From: JBBIPA01 sp963775935
GTDB lineage: Bacteria > Chloroflexota > Dehalococcoidia > GIF9 > UBA5629
Assembly (NCBI GenBank): GCA_963775935.1
Contig: CAVZKR010000008.1
Span: 1 to 64,000, forward strand
Length of the DNA stretch: 64,000 bases
Direction of reading: 5' to 3'
Part shown: piece by piece, positions 1 through 8,204 of the stretch
Position numbering within the stretch: the stretch's first letter is position 1
How the letters are laid out: every line of letters starts with the position of its first letter
Notes under the pieces: generated by a model
The model's database searches: none
What the model was told of the DNA's origin: nothing
The model's input: only the letters and a program-made list of their open reading frames with translations
Translations under genes and position numbers: made by a program

Positions 1-668
1 TCCGCACCCGGTCGTCGAGGGAGGAGATGTAGCGGAAGTCCGCGTCGCCCGCCTGGACGATGAGGAGCGGGGTGCCCGCGCCCCAGGCGGTGTTGCCGCC
101 GAAGAGGTCGCCGCCGCTGAAGGGGTAGCCGATGAGGATCTCGTCGTCGTGGTGGTCGCCGGGCGCGCCGCCGCCGACCGAGACCTTGCCGCGCGGGATG
201 CCGCGGAGGACGGTGGTGACCGCCTTGACCGGCCGGTCCATCTCGGCCGTCACGTCCCACTCGACGACGTCGCCGCTGCGGCGGAGCCGCGCGGTGAGCC
301 GGCCCGGCATCCGCTCCTGGCCCCCCGCCCAGACGAACTCGTCGCAGGTGACGGTCGTCGCGGCGTCGTCCCCCTCGGCCCGCATCCGCGCCGCGTTCAT
401 CGCGTAGGCGTTCTCGCGGGAGAAGACGAGGAAGCCGAAGCGCAGCCCGCCGAACTCCACCGACGGCTCCGGGAAGTCGAAGGAGAACTTCTGGAAGGCG
501 TTCCCCCGCGGGGGGATGAACACCTCGCTCGTGGAGGTCAGGGGCAGGATGCGGCCGTCGGCGGCGCTGCCAGAGCGGCGGGACCGCCGCGCCGGCGGGA
601 GGGCGAGCGGCGGCGCCGGCGACGCCGACGATCCGGACGAAGTCGCGGCGAGAGAGAGAGTCGCTCAC
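1..668 (-). CDS. Tat-exported protein of unknown function, partial, frameshifted
   Basis: The minus strand reads from a GTG at 668 to the window edge. It begins VSDSLSRRDFVRIVGVAGAA, a twin-arginine signal (SRRDF) followed by a hydrophobic stretch. A frameshift lies inside the signal region near 610-640. After that, one frame stays open to base 1, with recognisable stretches such as PPRGNAFQKFSFDFPEPSVE and GDLFGGNTAWGAG. The protein is probably secreted folded. It lies directly downstream of the GH51 arabinofuranosidase and in the same orientation, so a role in carbohydrate breakdown is plausible, but I do not recognise the family. The C-terminus lies outside the window. Confidence 0.5.
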   Translation of the reverse strand, partial: MSDSLSRRDFVRIVGVAGAAARPPAGAAVPPLWQRRRRPHPAPDLHERGVHPPAGERLPEVLLRLPGAVGGVRRAALRLPRLLPRERLRDERGADAGRGGRRRDDRHLRRVRLGGGPGADAGPAHRAAPPQRRRRRVGRDGRDGPAGQGGHHRPPRHPARQGLGRRRRARRPPRRRDPHRLPLQRRRPLRRQHRLGRGHPAPHRPGGRRGLPLHLLPRRPGA

Positions 669-717
669 GGGCGGCACCCCTGCGTGGTGGGAAGCGGCGG
701 GTCGGCTGCCGTGCCGG

Positions 718-2386
718 CTACCCGCCCAAGGCGATCTCCAGCTTGGTGACCGACGCCGCCGGGAAGCGATACACGAGCACCGGTCCGCTCAGCGCCACGT
801 CCGCCTCGACGGGGACGACGGCGCGCGGCGCGTCGAAGGTGTTGTGGTCGTGCACGTCGCCGGAGGCGAGCGTGGTCGCGTGGACGGAGCGGACGCTGCC
901 GCCCCTGAGGGCGATCTCCGCCTCGCGCGGTTCCGAGAGGTCCGGGTTGGTCACGGTCAGCGTGAGCACGCTGCTCCCTGCGCGACGCCGAGCCGTTGAG
1001 CCCGCGCAGCGTGCGCGGCTCGTTCTGCGCCGTGGCATAGTGGATCTCGGGCGAGTGACCACCGTCCGGACCGCCTGCGCGCCCTGGTGGGCGGCATACA
1101 TCGCGAAGACGTGGTACGTGGGCGTCACGACGAACTGGTCGCCCCGCGCGAGGAACAGCGAGTGAAGGCAGTTCACGAGCTGCGCGACGTTCGCCATCGC
1201 GACCTTGTCGGCGTGGCGGTGGAAGGTGTCGAGCGTGAGTCCTGCCAGCACCGCGTCGCGAATGGTGGACTGCTGCCCGAAGAGGTGGGCGGGGTCCACG
1301 TTGGTGGCCATCTCGTACCACGCGCCCCACTCGTCCACCACCAGCTTGACCCGCTGCTCGCGGTCGCACTCGCCCATCACCTGCCAGTGGCGGGTGATGA
1401 GCGACTCCATCAGGTCGCCGCTGCGCGAGCAGGCCGTACCACTCGGGCGCGTCGAACCGCAGCGGCGTCGCCGGACGGCGCCGGCGACGAGTAGTGGTGC
1501 AGCGCCCATCCCCACATCCTGCCCAGGTCGCTGTCGCCCTTCGAGCGCCGCGAAGAACCGCCGCGTCCAGTCCAGGTCCCCGCCGCTCGGCCCGGAGCCG
1601 ATGAACCGGAGGCCCACGCCGTAGTCCGGGACCGTCCACGTCGTGAACCGGCGGTACTCCGACGGCGTACTCCTCGGGGGTGAAGTTGCCGCCGCAGCCC
1701 CACGACTCGTTGCCGACGCCCCAGTAGCGCACGCCGTAGGGCTCGCGGTCGCCGCCCGCCGGCCCGCAGGTCGGCGAGGGTCGTGGAGCCCGCGGGGGAG
1801 TTGCAGTACTCGACCCACTCGACGAAGCCGCGCGCCGGGAGGGTCCGCAGGTTGGCGGCGAGGTAGGGCTGCGCGCCGACCAGGCGGCAGAAGCGCACGA
1901 ACTCGTTGCGTGCCGAACTGGTTCGGGTCGTACCGCTGCCGGGACGATCCCGAGGTCGCGGATGCCCGCGTCGTCGGCCCAGAAGTTCGTGCGGCGGGGG
2001 CGGCGCTCGCGCGGGCCCACGCCGTCGCGCCAGTCGTAGCTGTCGGCGAAGCAGCCGCCGGGCCAGCGCACGACGGCGGGCTGGATGCGGCGCAGCGCAT
2101 CCACCAGCGCGCGGCGCATGCCGTCGATGTTCGGCACCCGCGACGGCTCGCCCACCCAGACGCCGTCGTACACCACGCCGCCGAGGTGCTCGACGAAGTG
2201 GCCGTAGATCTCGGGAGCGATGGTGCCGATGGGCTCATCGAGCAGGACGTCGATGCGGGCGTCGGCGGAGGTGCGCGCGGACCTGGCCGCGGCGCCGCGC
2301 GCAGCGCCCGCGAGCGAGGGAGCGGCGAGGGCGGCGCCGCCCGCGAGCGCGGAGCCGACGAAGGTGCGGCGAGTGACGGTGCGCAT
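718..2386 (-). CDS. Alpha-L-arabinofuranosidase, GH51 type, Tat-exported, frameshifted
   Basis: This enzyme would release terminal L-arabinofuranose from hemicellulose side chains outside the cytoplasm. The start at 2386 gives MRTVTRRTFVGSALAGGAAL, a clear twin-arginine signal. It is followed by IDVLLDEPIGTIAPEIYGHF and VRWPGGCFADSYDW, the hallmark N-terminal segments of GH51. YWGVGNESWGCGG holds the acid/base Glu of the NE motif, and VVDEWGAWYE holds the nucleophile Glu. A beta-sandwich C-terminal domain ends in VLVYRFPAASVTKLEIALGG. The reading frame must change several times (for example near 1930, 1780, 1650, 1540, 1480, 1430 and 1000), so no single frame gives the whole protein. The residues around the breaks are well conserved, which suggests sequencing indels and not decay. 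It follows araB, araD and a HAD gene, matching an arabinose pathway. Confidence 0.85.
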
Positions 2387-2395
2387 AGGCTGTCC

Positions 2396-3061
2396 TCACT
2401 CGGGCGGCACGAGCCGCTCGAAGGTGTCGGGGGGCAGATCGGCCAGCGACGCGACTGACGACGTCGGCGGCCGCAGGCCCGCCGCGCCGGCGCCGATGCT
2501 GCGCATGCCCGCGCGCTGCGCCGCCTCGATGCCCGGCCGCCGCGTCCTCGACGACGACGCAGCGGTCCGGCGGCACGGCGAGCGCGCGCCGCGCCGCGAG
2601 GAAGACGTCGGGGGCCGGCTTGCCGGCGCGCACGTCCTCCGCCGCGACGAGCGCCCCGAGGTGCCCGGCGATGCCCAAGCGCGCGCACCACGACCTCCAC
2701 GTTGGCGCGCGGCGCCGACGACGCGATCGCCTGGCGCCAGCCCCTCCGCGTGGAGCCGCCGCACCCACTCGCCGCGCCCGGCAGCGGCGCCGATGCCCTC
2801 GTCCGCGACGAGCCGCCGGTACCGCGCCTCCTTCGCCTCGCCGATGCGCCGCACGCGTCCGGCGTCGCGCCGTCGCCCAGCCACGCGCCCGAGGATCGCG
2901 TCGTTGCGCTGGCCGAAGCTCGCTGAGGAACTGCGCCTCGGTGACGGTGACGCCGTCGGCCGCCATCGCCTCGTGCCACGCGCGCCAGTGGAATTCGCCG
3001 CGAGTCCGCGAGCGTGCCGTCCAGGTCCCAGAGGACGGCGCGCGGACGGCGCGCGGCTCAC
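2396..3061 (-). CDS. HAD-superfamily phosphatase, beta-phosphoglucomutase-like, frameshifted
   Basis: A sugar-phosphate phosphatase or phosphoglucomutase-like enzyme of the HAD superfamily. The catalytic Asp motif WDLDGTLADS lies near the N-terminus after a one-base shift. HWRAWHEAMAADGVTVTEAQ and FGQRNDAILGRWLGDG are typical of the cap domain. AIASSAPRANVEVVV carries the motif II Ser, and AGKPAPDVFLAA the motif III Lys, while CVVVEDAAAGIEAA supplies the acidic residues of motif IV. The proposed GTG start at 3061 overlaps the araD stop as GTGA, which implies translational coupling. At least four frame changes are needed across about 220 codons. In this operon it may clear a phosphorylated sugar, but its substrate cannot be read from sequence. 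Confidence 0.75.
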   Translation of the reverse strand: MSRAPSARRPLGPGRHARGLAANSTGARGTRRWRPTASPSPRRSSSASFGQRNDAILGRVAGRRRDAGRVRRIGEAKEARYRRLVADEGIGAAAGRGEWVRRLHAEGLAPGDRVVGAARQRGGRGARAWASPGTSGRSSRRRTCAPASRPPTSSSRRGARSPCRRTAASSSRTRRPGIEAAQRAGMRSIGAGAAGLRPPTSSVASLADLPPDTFERLVPPE

Positions 3062-3778
3062 GGCTGTCCGTAGTAGGCGTCCTTGCCGTGCTTGCGCAGG
3101 AAGTGCTTGTCCACGAGGAAAGTCGCGCGGGCTGCGGCGCGTCGGGCGCGATGAGCGCGCGCCGTCGCGCTCCATCCGCGCGAGGAACTCGAGCACGCGG
3201 GCGTGCTCGACCGCCTCGAAGGCGTCGCGCCCCAGGTGAACGGCCCGTGGTTGGCCACGAGCGACGCGCCGGCACTTCCGCCGCCGAGAGGCCCAGCGTC
3301 TCGAAGGTCTCGACGATGACGAGGCCGGTGTTGCGCTCGTAGTCGGTCCGCCACTTCTTCGCGCGGTCATCGGCCGCGTGACCGGCACGTCGCCGCGGAA
3401 GTGGTCGGCGTGCGTCGTGCCCATGCAGCGGATCGGCATGCGCGCCTGCGCGAAGCGCCGTCGCGTACTCCGAGTGCGTGTGCGCGATGCCGCCGCACGG
3501 GAAGCGCGCGGTACAGCTCCAGGTGCGTCGGCGTGTCGGACGAGGGGCGGAGCGTGCCCTCGAGCGACCGTGCCGGTCTCGAGCGACACCGGCACCATCT
3601 GCTCCGGCCGTGAGCTGCGCCGTACGGCACGCCGCTCGGCTTGATCACGAGCAGCCCGGCGGCGCGGTCCACGCCCGAGACGTTGCCGAAGGTCCCCATC
3701 ACCAGGCCGCGCTGCGACCAGCTCGAGGTTGGCGCGGCAGACCTGCTTCGCGCAGCTGCTCCAGCCAGCAGGCGCCAT
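3058..3778 (-). CDS. araD: L-ribulose-5-phosphate 4-epimerase, frameshifted
   Basis: This enzyme interconverts L-ribulose 5-phosphate and D-xylulose 5-phosphate, the last step of bacterial arabinose catabolism. The patched reading gives VCRANLELVAAGLVMGTFGNVSG (split here by frame changes), then VIKPSGVPYG, and IAHTHSEYATAFAQARMPI with the paired zinc-binding histidines. GTTHADHFRGDVPVT and VANHGPFTWG follow, and the protein ends KHFLRKHGKDAYYGQP. Its length of about 235 residues fits the family. The ATG at 3778 overlaps the araB stop as TGATG, and the stop overlaps the next start as GTGA, so araB, araD and the HAD gene appear translationally coupled. Several single-base frame changes occur. 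Confidence 0.82.
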
Positions 3779-5490
3779 CAGGTGTGTCCGGCTCCATGCG
3801 CGACCGCTCGCGGATGCGCGAGCAGCCGCTTCATCAGCGTCGGCGATGTCCGCACCGCGCGCCCGCCACGCCGCCGAACGCGTCGTGCAGCTCCCGGTAG
3901 ATGCCGTACAGCTCGTCGTAGACGCGCGTGCGCCGCGGGATCCGGCGCGAAGCGCTTCTCCTGCAGCGACGTCATCCGCGCCTGCGCCGCCTCGAAGTCG
4001 TCGTAGCCGCCCGCCGTCCTCCGGCGGCGACCGCCGCCGACGATGGCCGCGCCGAGCGCCGGCGTCTGCGGCGAGCCCGCGATGAGCATCGGCCGGCCGA
4101 GCACGTCGGCGTAGATCTGCATGAAGAGGTCGTTCTTCTCCGCGATGCCGCCGCAGCAGACCACGCGCTCGATCGGGACGCCGTACTCGCGTCAGCCGCT
4201 CGATGATCGCGCGCGCGCCGAACGCCGTGGCCTCGATCAGCGCGCGGTAGACCTCGGCGCGCGTCGTGTGCAGCGTCTGGCCCGACGAGCAGGCCGGTGA
4301 GCCGCGGATCCACGAGGATCGTGCGGTTGCCGTTGTTCCAGTCGAGCGCGAGCAGGCCGGACTCCCCGGGCGCGAGGCGCGCCGCCTCGGCGGAGAGCGC
4401 GCGTGCAGCGCCTCGTCGCCCTCGCACACGTCGCTCGACCCACCAGCTGGAGCAGGTCGCCGACCGCCGACTGCCCGGCCTCGATGCCGTAGTAGCCCGG
4501 CATGACCGAGCCGTCGACGATGCCGCAGATGCCGGGGATGTCGGCGACGGTCGCTCGGCCGCGGGCGCGATGGCGCAGTCGCAGGTGGAGGTGCCGATGA
4601 TCTTGACGAGCGTGCCCGGCCGTGATGCCCGCGCCGACGGCGCCGTAGTGCGCGTCGAAGCCGCCCATCGCGATCGGGATGCCCTCCGCGCAGCCCGAGC
4701 GCCTCGGCCCACGCGGCGCAGAGCGCGCCCGCCGGCCGGTCGGCCGGGTACGCCTGCGTCGTAGAGCCGGTCGCGCAGCGCGGCGAGCTTCGGGTCGAGC
4801 CGCGCCAGGAACGCCGCGTCGGGCAGGCCGCCCCAGGCGTCGGAGTACATCGCCTTGTGCCCGCGGCGCAGACGCAGCGCGGACGTCGCGCGGATCGGTC
4901 ACGCCCGCGAGGACCGCGGGCACGTAGTCGGCCAGCTCCACCCAGCTCGCCGCCGCGTCGAACACCTCCGGCGCCACCTTCAGGCAGTGCCAGATCTTCG
5001 ACCAGAACCACTCGGAGGAGTACGTGCCGCCGATCGGCGCGAGGTATTCGCGGCGCGTGCTGCCGCGCGGTCGTCGGTGATCGCCGCCGCCTCGTCGGCC
5101 GCCGTGTGGTCCTTCCACAGCCACGCCTGGGCCGCGGGGTGGTCGCGCCACCGCGGGTCCAGCGCGAGCGGGCGGCACGCCGCGTCCACCGGGAGCGGCG
5201 TCGAGCCGGTGGTGTCCGATGCCGATGCCGACGACCCGCTCGCGGGAGAAGCCGGGCTCGCGCGCGGCCTCGTCGAGCGCGCCGCGCACCGACGCCCGCA
5301 GCGCCTCGAGGTAGTCGCCGGGATGCTGCCGCGCGAGGTGGGGGTCGCGCGCGTCGAGCAGGACTCCGCGCTCGCCCGAGGGATAGCCCGAGACCGCGGT
5401 GCCCAGGGCGCGGCCGTCGGCGCAGTCCACGACGACGGCGCGCACCGAGTTCGTGCCGAAGTCCACGCCGACGGCGAAGGCCGGCGTCAT
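3778..5490 (-). CDS. araB: L-ribulokinase, FGGY family, frameshifted
   Basis: This enzyme phosphorylates L-ribulose with ATP to give the substrate of AraD. It starts MTPAFAVGVDFGTNSVRAVV at 5490, with the DFGT phosphate-binding motif of FGGY kinases. Later come IGGTYSSEWFWSKIWHCL, typical of ribulokinases, and MGGFDAHYGAVGAGI. IIGTSTCDCAI and LDWNNGNRTILVDPRLTGLL are also AraB-like, and VCCGGIAEKNDLFMQIYADV marks the C-terminal ATPase half. The span of about 570 codons fits AraB. At least five frame changes occur along the gene. Six bases separate it from the upstream isomerase gene and its stop overlaps araD, so the set is one operon. Confidence 0.85.
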
Positions 5491-5496
5491 CGTGCC

Positions 5497-6490
5497 CTAG
5501 CCGAGGAGGATGGGGCTCACGACGTCGAGCACGTCGGGGCCCGTGCCCGCCGCGCGCGCCGCCGTCAGCTCGTCCTGCTTCGCGTAGACCCGCACCGCCT
5601 TCAGCGCGAGGTTGGCGAAGTTCACCATGCTCCGCTCCATCGCCCGCGTGGGGTCGTCGCGGTAGGTGAACTGGTCCTGGCTGTAGTAGCCGCGGTAGTC
5701 GCGCACGAAGGTGGTGAACAGGTACTCCACCGCCTCCGGGATCGAGATCGTCCCGAACATGAGGTCCTGGTCGTTCCGCCCCTGGCGCGCGTCGTTGATG
5801 TCGAACTTGTGGATCGGGACGCCGGCATACGCGGCGAGATCGCACGCCGTGGAGGCGGTGGTGCCCTCCATCTTCTGGTGGCCGTAGTCCACCGTGAGGC
5901 CGCAGTTGGTCCCGCCCGCAGGTCTCGTTGACCCGCTGCGCGACGAGGATCGCCGACGCGGCGGTGGGGATGATCATGTACAGCTCGCGCGGCTCGTACG
6001 GCTTCGGCTCGACCGCGAGCTTGATCCCCGCCTTGAGGCACTCCTTGTTCACCGCGACCAGCGCCTCGGTGAACCACTCCAGCGACTGCCGGTAGTCGAT
6101 CTGGAAGTGGTAGTCGGCGCCGTCCGACCCCGGCCAGACGCTGAGGACCGGGATCTTCATCGCCTTGCAGATCTCGACCGCCTTCAGCACCTCGTCGAGC
6201 GCCGCGCGGCGCAGCTCCGGCTTCGGGTTGCAGGGCCCGCCGAGCTGGAACTTGGGGTTGGTCCACGTGTTGATGTTGCACGCCGTCACCGTCATGCCGA
6301 GTTCGGCGAGATACCCGCTCCTGCGCCCGCTCGATCGCCGGCCAGTCGATGTCCCCATTGAGCGTCTTCTCGAACACGCTCTGGTGGATCTCGATGGCGT
6401 CGATCCCGGCGGCCTTCGTCCGGCGGCACTGGCCCTCGAAGTCGTTCCGGAAGGTGGGGTCGTTCGAGTGGTAGCCGGGCGGCGCGATGC
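5497..6490 (-). CDS. Xylose-isomerase-like TIM-barrel sugar isomerase, 5' end lost at junction
   Basis: A sugar isomerase or epimerase of the AP endonuclease family 2 fold. The readable protein runs from IAPPGYHSNDPTF, just inside the junction, to VLDVVSPILLG at 5497. AVEPKPYEPREL, VDYGHQKMEGT and HKFDINDARQGRNDQD correspond to the metal-binding acidic residues and histidine of xylose or rhamnose isomerases. In this operon it sits where L-arabinose isomerase is expected, yet it is unrelated to classical AraA. A role as arabinose (or broad-specificity) isomerase is therefore inferred. Two frame changes are visible (near 6315 and 5925). The sequence upstream of 6490 in this frame is antisense proS, so the native start is missing; about 330 residues remain and the loss is probably small. 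Confidence 0.7.
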
Positions 6491-6500
6491 TGGTATTTAT
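6480..6500. other. Junction between two unrelated DNA sources
   Basis: Base composition, codon use and frameshift density all change abruptly here. Left of about 6488 the minus strand encodes an isomerase in very GC-rich codons. Right of it the plus strand encodes the interior of ProS (GIYAYLPLGWRVLKK) in AT-richer codons. Neither gene has its own start at the join. No transposase, integrase, tRNA or repeat is seen on either side. Confidence 0.85.
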
Positions 6501-8105
6501 GCTTATTTGCCTCTCGGCTGGCGTGTTCTGAAAAAAATCGAGTGCATTATCAAAGGAGAGATGGATAAGGCCGGTGGGCAGGAGTTGATGATGCCTTCTC
6601 TCCAACCCATTGAACTATGGGAACAATCAGGAAGGTTATCTGCCTTTGGCCAAACGCTTTTTACGGTTAACGACCGTAAAAAACACACGTTGGCTCTCGG
6701 TCCCACCCACGAGGAAGTCATTACTGATTTGGTTCGCCGCTACGTGCAAAGTTATCGCGACTTGCCCTTGCTTCCCTACCAGATCCAGAACAAGTTCCGT
6801 GACGAGCCACGGCCCCGAGGTGGCCTTTTACGTGTGCGTGAATTCATCATGAAAGACTTGTACAGTTTCGATATTGACGAGGAAGGTCTTGAAATAAGCT
6901 ATCAAAAAATGATACAAGCTTATAAAAGGATTTACTCCCGGTGTGGTTTACCTTCTATTATGGTGGAGGCTGATAGTGGAGCCATAGGTGGCAAAGCATC
7001 TCATGAGTTCATGCTTGTTACAGAAACAGGTGAAGATGAAATTATTTACTGCCCGAACTGTGAGTACGCAGCAAACATAGAAAAAGCTAAAAGTGTAAAG
7101 TTAAAACTAGAAATAAAAACATTATTGCCAACAGAAGAGATTGCCACTCCAAATATAAAGACAATCGAAGAGGTGGCTGATTTTGTCGGCTTGCCGAGAA
7201 GCCACACTCTCAAGGCTGTCTTCTACTCGGTCGATAATAAACTCACCTTCATCGTCATCAGAGGCGATATTGAGGTAAATGAAACCAAGCTAAAAAACTT
7301 GCTCAAATGTACTGAATTGAGGTTGGCAACAGAACCAGAGGTAGCTGCTGCTGGTCTGGTGGCAGGATCAGCTTCTGCAATTGGTTTAAAGGATATAAAA
7401 ATTATAGCTGATGAATCTATCACTCTTGGTTCCAACTTCATTGCCGGAGCTAATATACCTGATACCCATTTGAGAAACGTGAACTATCCTCGAGATTTCA
7501 ACATCGACGTTATAGCCGATATCGCTACTGCCAAGGCTGGTGATGGCTGTCCAAAGTGTAGCAGTAAGCTCCTTTCAAGACGTGGCATTGAAGTAGGACA
7601 CGTATTTAAATTAGGAACTTTTCTTAGTGAGAAACTCGGTGCCTGCTACCTGGATAAAGATGGTGTATCGCATCCTATCTGTATGGGATGCTATGGCATC
7701 GGTGTCGGTAGACTGATGGCAGCCGCTGTAGAACAGAACCATGATGATAAAGGCATTATCTGGCCTTTTCCCATTGCTCCCTACCATGTACATCTTTGCG
7801 CACTGCGAATAGACGACCCGAAAGTGGCCGAAGCAGCAGCAAAACTCTACTCAGATTTGAATAGCGACGGGATAGAAGTGCTTTACGATGACCGCACTGA
7901 GTCCCCAGGAGTCAAATTCAACGATGCTGACCTTATCGGACTGCCACTACGTCTCACTGTTAGTCCACGCACTCTACAAAATCAGAGTGTTGAACTAAAG
8001 TGGCGCAAAGGAAAAGAAGCTGAACTTCTACCTCTAGAAAACATTGCCGGCTACATTAAAGATTTGCTTAGAAAGCACTCAGAAGCTAATACTATCTTCA
8101 CCTAA
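6489..8105 (+). CDS. proS: Prolyl-tRNA synthetase, N-terminus missing
   Basis: This enzyme charges tRNA-Pro with proline in the cytoplasm. It is the bacterial type, with a YbaK-like editing domain inserted between motifs 2 and 3. The visible protein starts at AGIYAYLPLGWRVLKKIE, inside motif 1. TLALGPTHEEVITDL follows, and IQNKFRDEPRPRGGLLRVRE is motif 2. The editing domain spans roughly residues 190-340 of the fragment (VGLPRSHTLKAVFYSVDNKL onwards). CMGCYGIGVGRLMAAAVEQ is motif 3, and the anticodon-binding domain ends at EANTIFT. About 35-40 N-terminal residues normally precede this point and are absent because the frame runs into the foreign GC-rich sequence. In the source genome the gene is presumably intact. 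Confidence 0.93.
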   Translation, partial: AGIYAYLPLGWRVLKKIECIIKGEMDKAGGQELMMPSLQPIELWEQSGRLSAFGQTLFTVNDRKKHTLALGPTHEEVITDLVRRYVQSYRDLPLLPYQIQNKFRDEPRPRGGLLRVREFIMKDLYSFDIDEEGLEISYQKMIQAYKRIYSRCGLPSIMVEADSGAIGGKASHEFMLVTETGEDEIIYCPNCEYAANIEKAKSVKLKLEIKTLLPTEEIATPNIKTIEEVADFVGLPRSHTLKAVFYSVDNKLTFIVIRGDIEVNETKLKNLLKCTELRLATEPEVAAAGLVAGSASAIGLKDIKIIADESITLGSNFIAGANIPDTHLRNVNYPRDFNIDVIADIATAKAGDGCPKCSSKLLSRRGIEVGHVFKLGTFLSEKLGACYLDKDGVSHPICMGCYGIGVGRLMAAAVEQNHDDKGIIWPFPIAPYHVHLCALRIDDPKVAEAAAKLYSDLNSDGIEVLYDDRTESPGVKFNDADLIGLPLRLTVSPRTLQNQSVELKWRKGKEAELLPLENIAGYIKDLLRKHSEANTIFT

Positions 8106-8204
8106 TCAGATCAAAAAGCGCTATTCCCACAATATATTATGTCAAATATGCCACCTTCTGTTTACAGACCTAGATTACAGCTTCATGAGGTATTAAAAAC
8201 GAGA

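Noticed and set aside
149..1165. Long plus-strand frames in the GC-rich part
   Set aside because: They are low-complexity Arg/Ala/Gly-rich frames opposite the arabinofuranosidase gene, typical of GC-rich antisense DNA.
2396..6358. A 1320-codon minus-strand frame spanning several genes
   Set aside because: It passes through the isomerase, araB, araD and HAD genes by chance because of indels and GC-rich codons. It is not a fusion protein.
6165..6488. An N-terminal extension of ProS into the GC-rich DNA
   Set aside because: The extension is antisense to the isomerase gene and shows no similarity to ProS. It results from the join.
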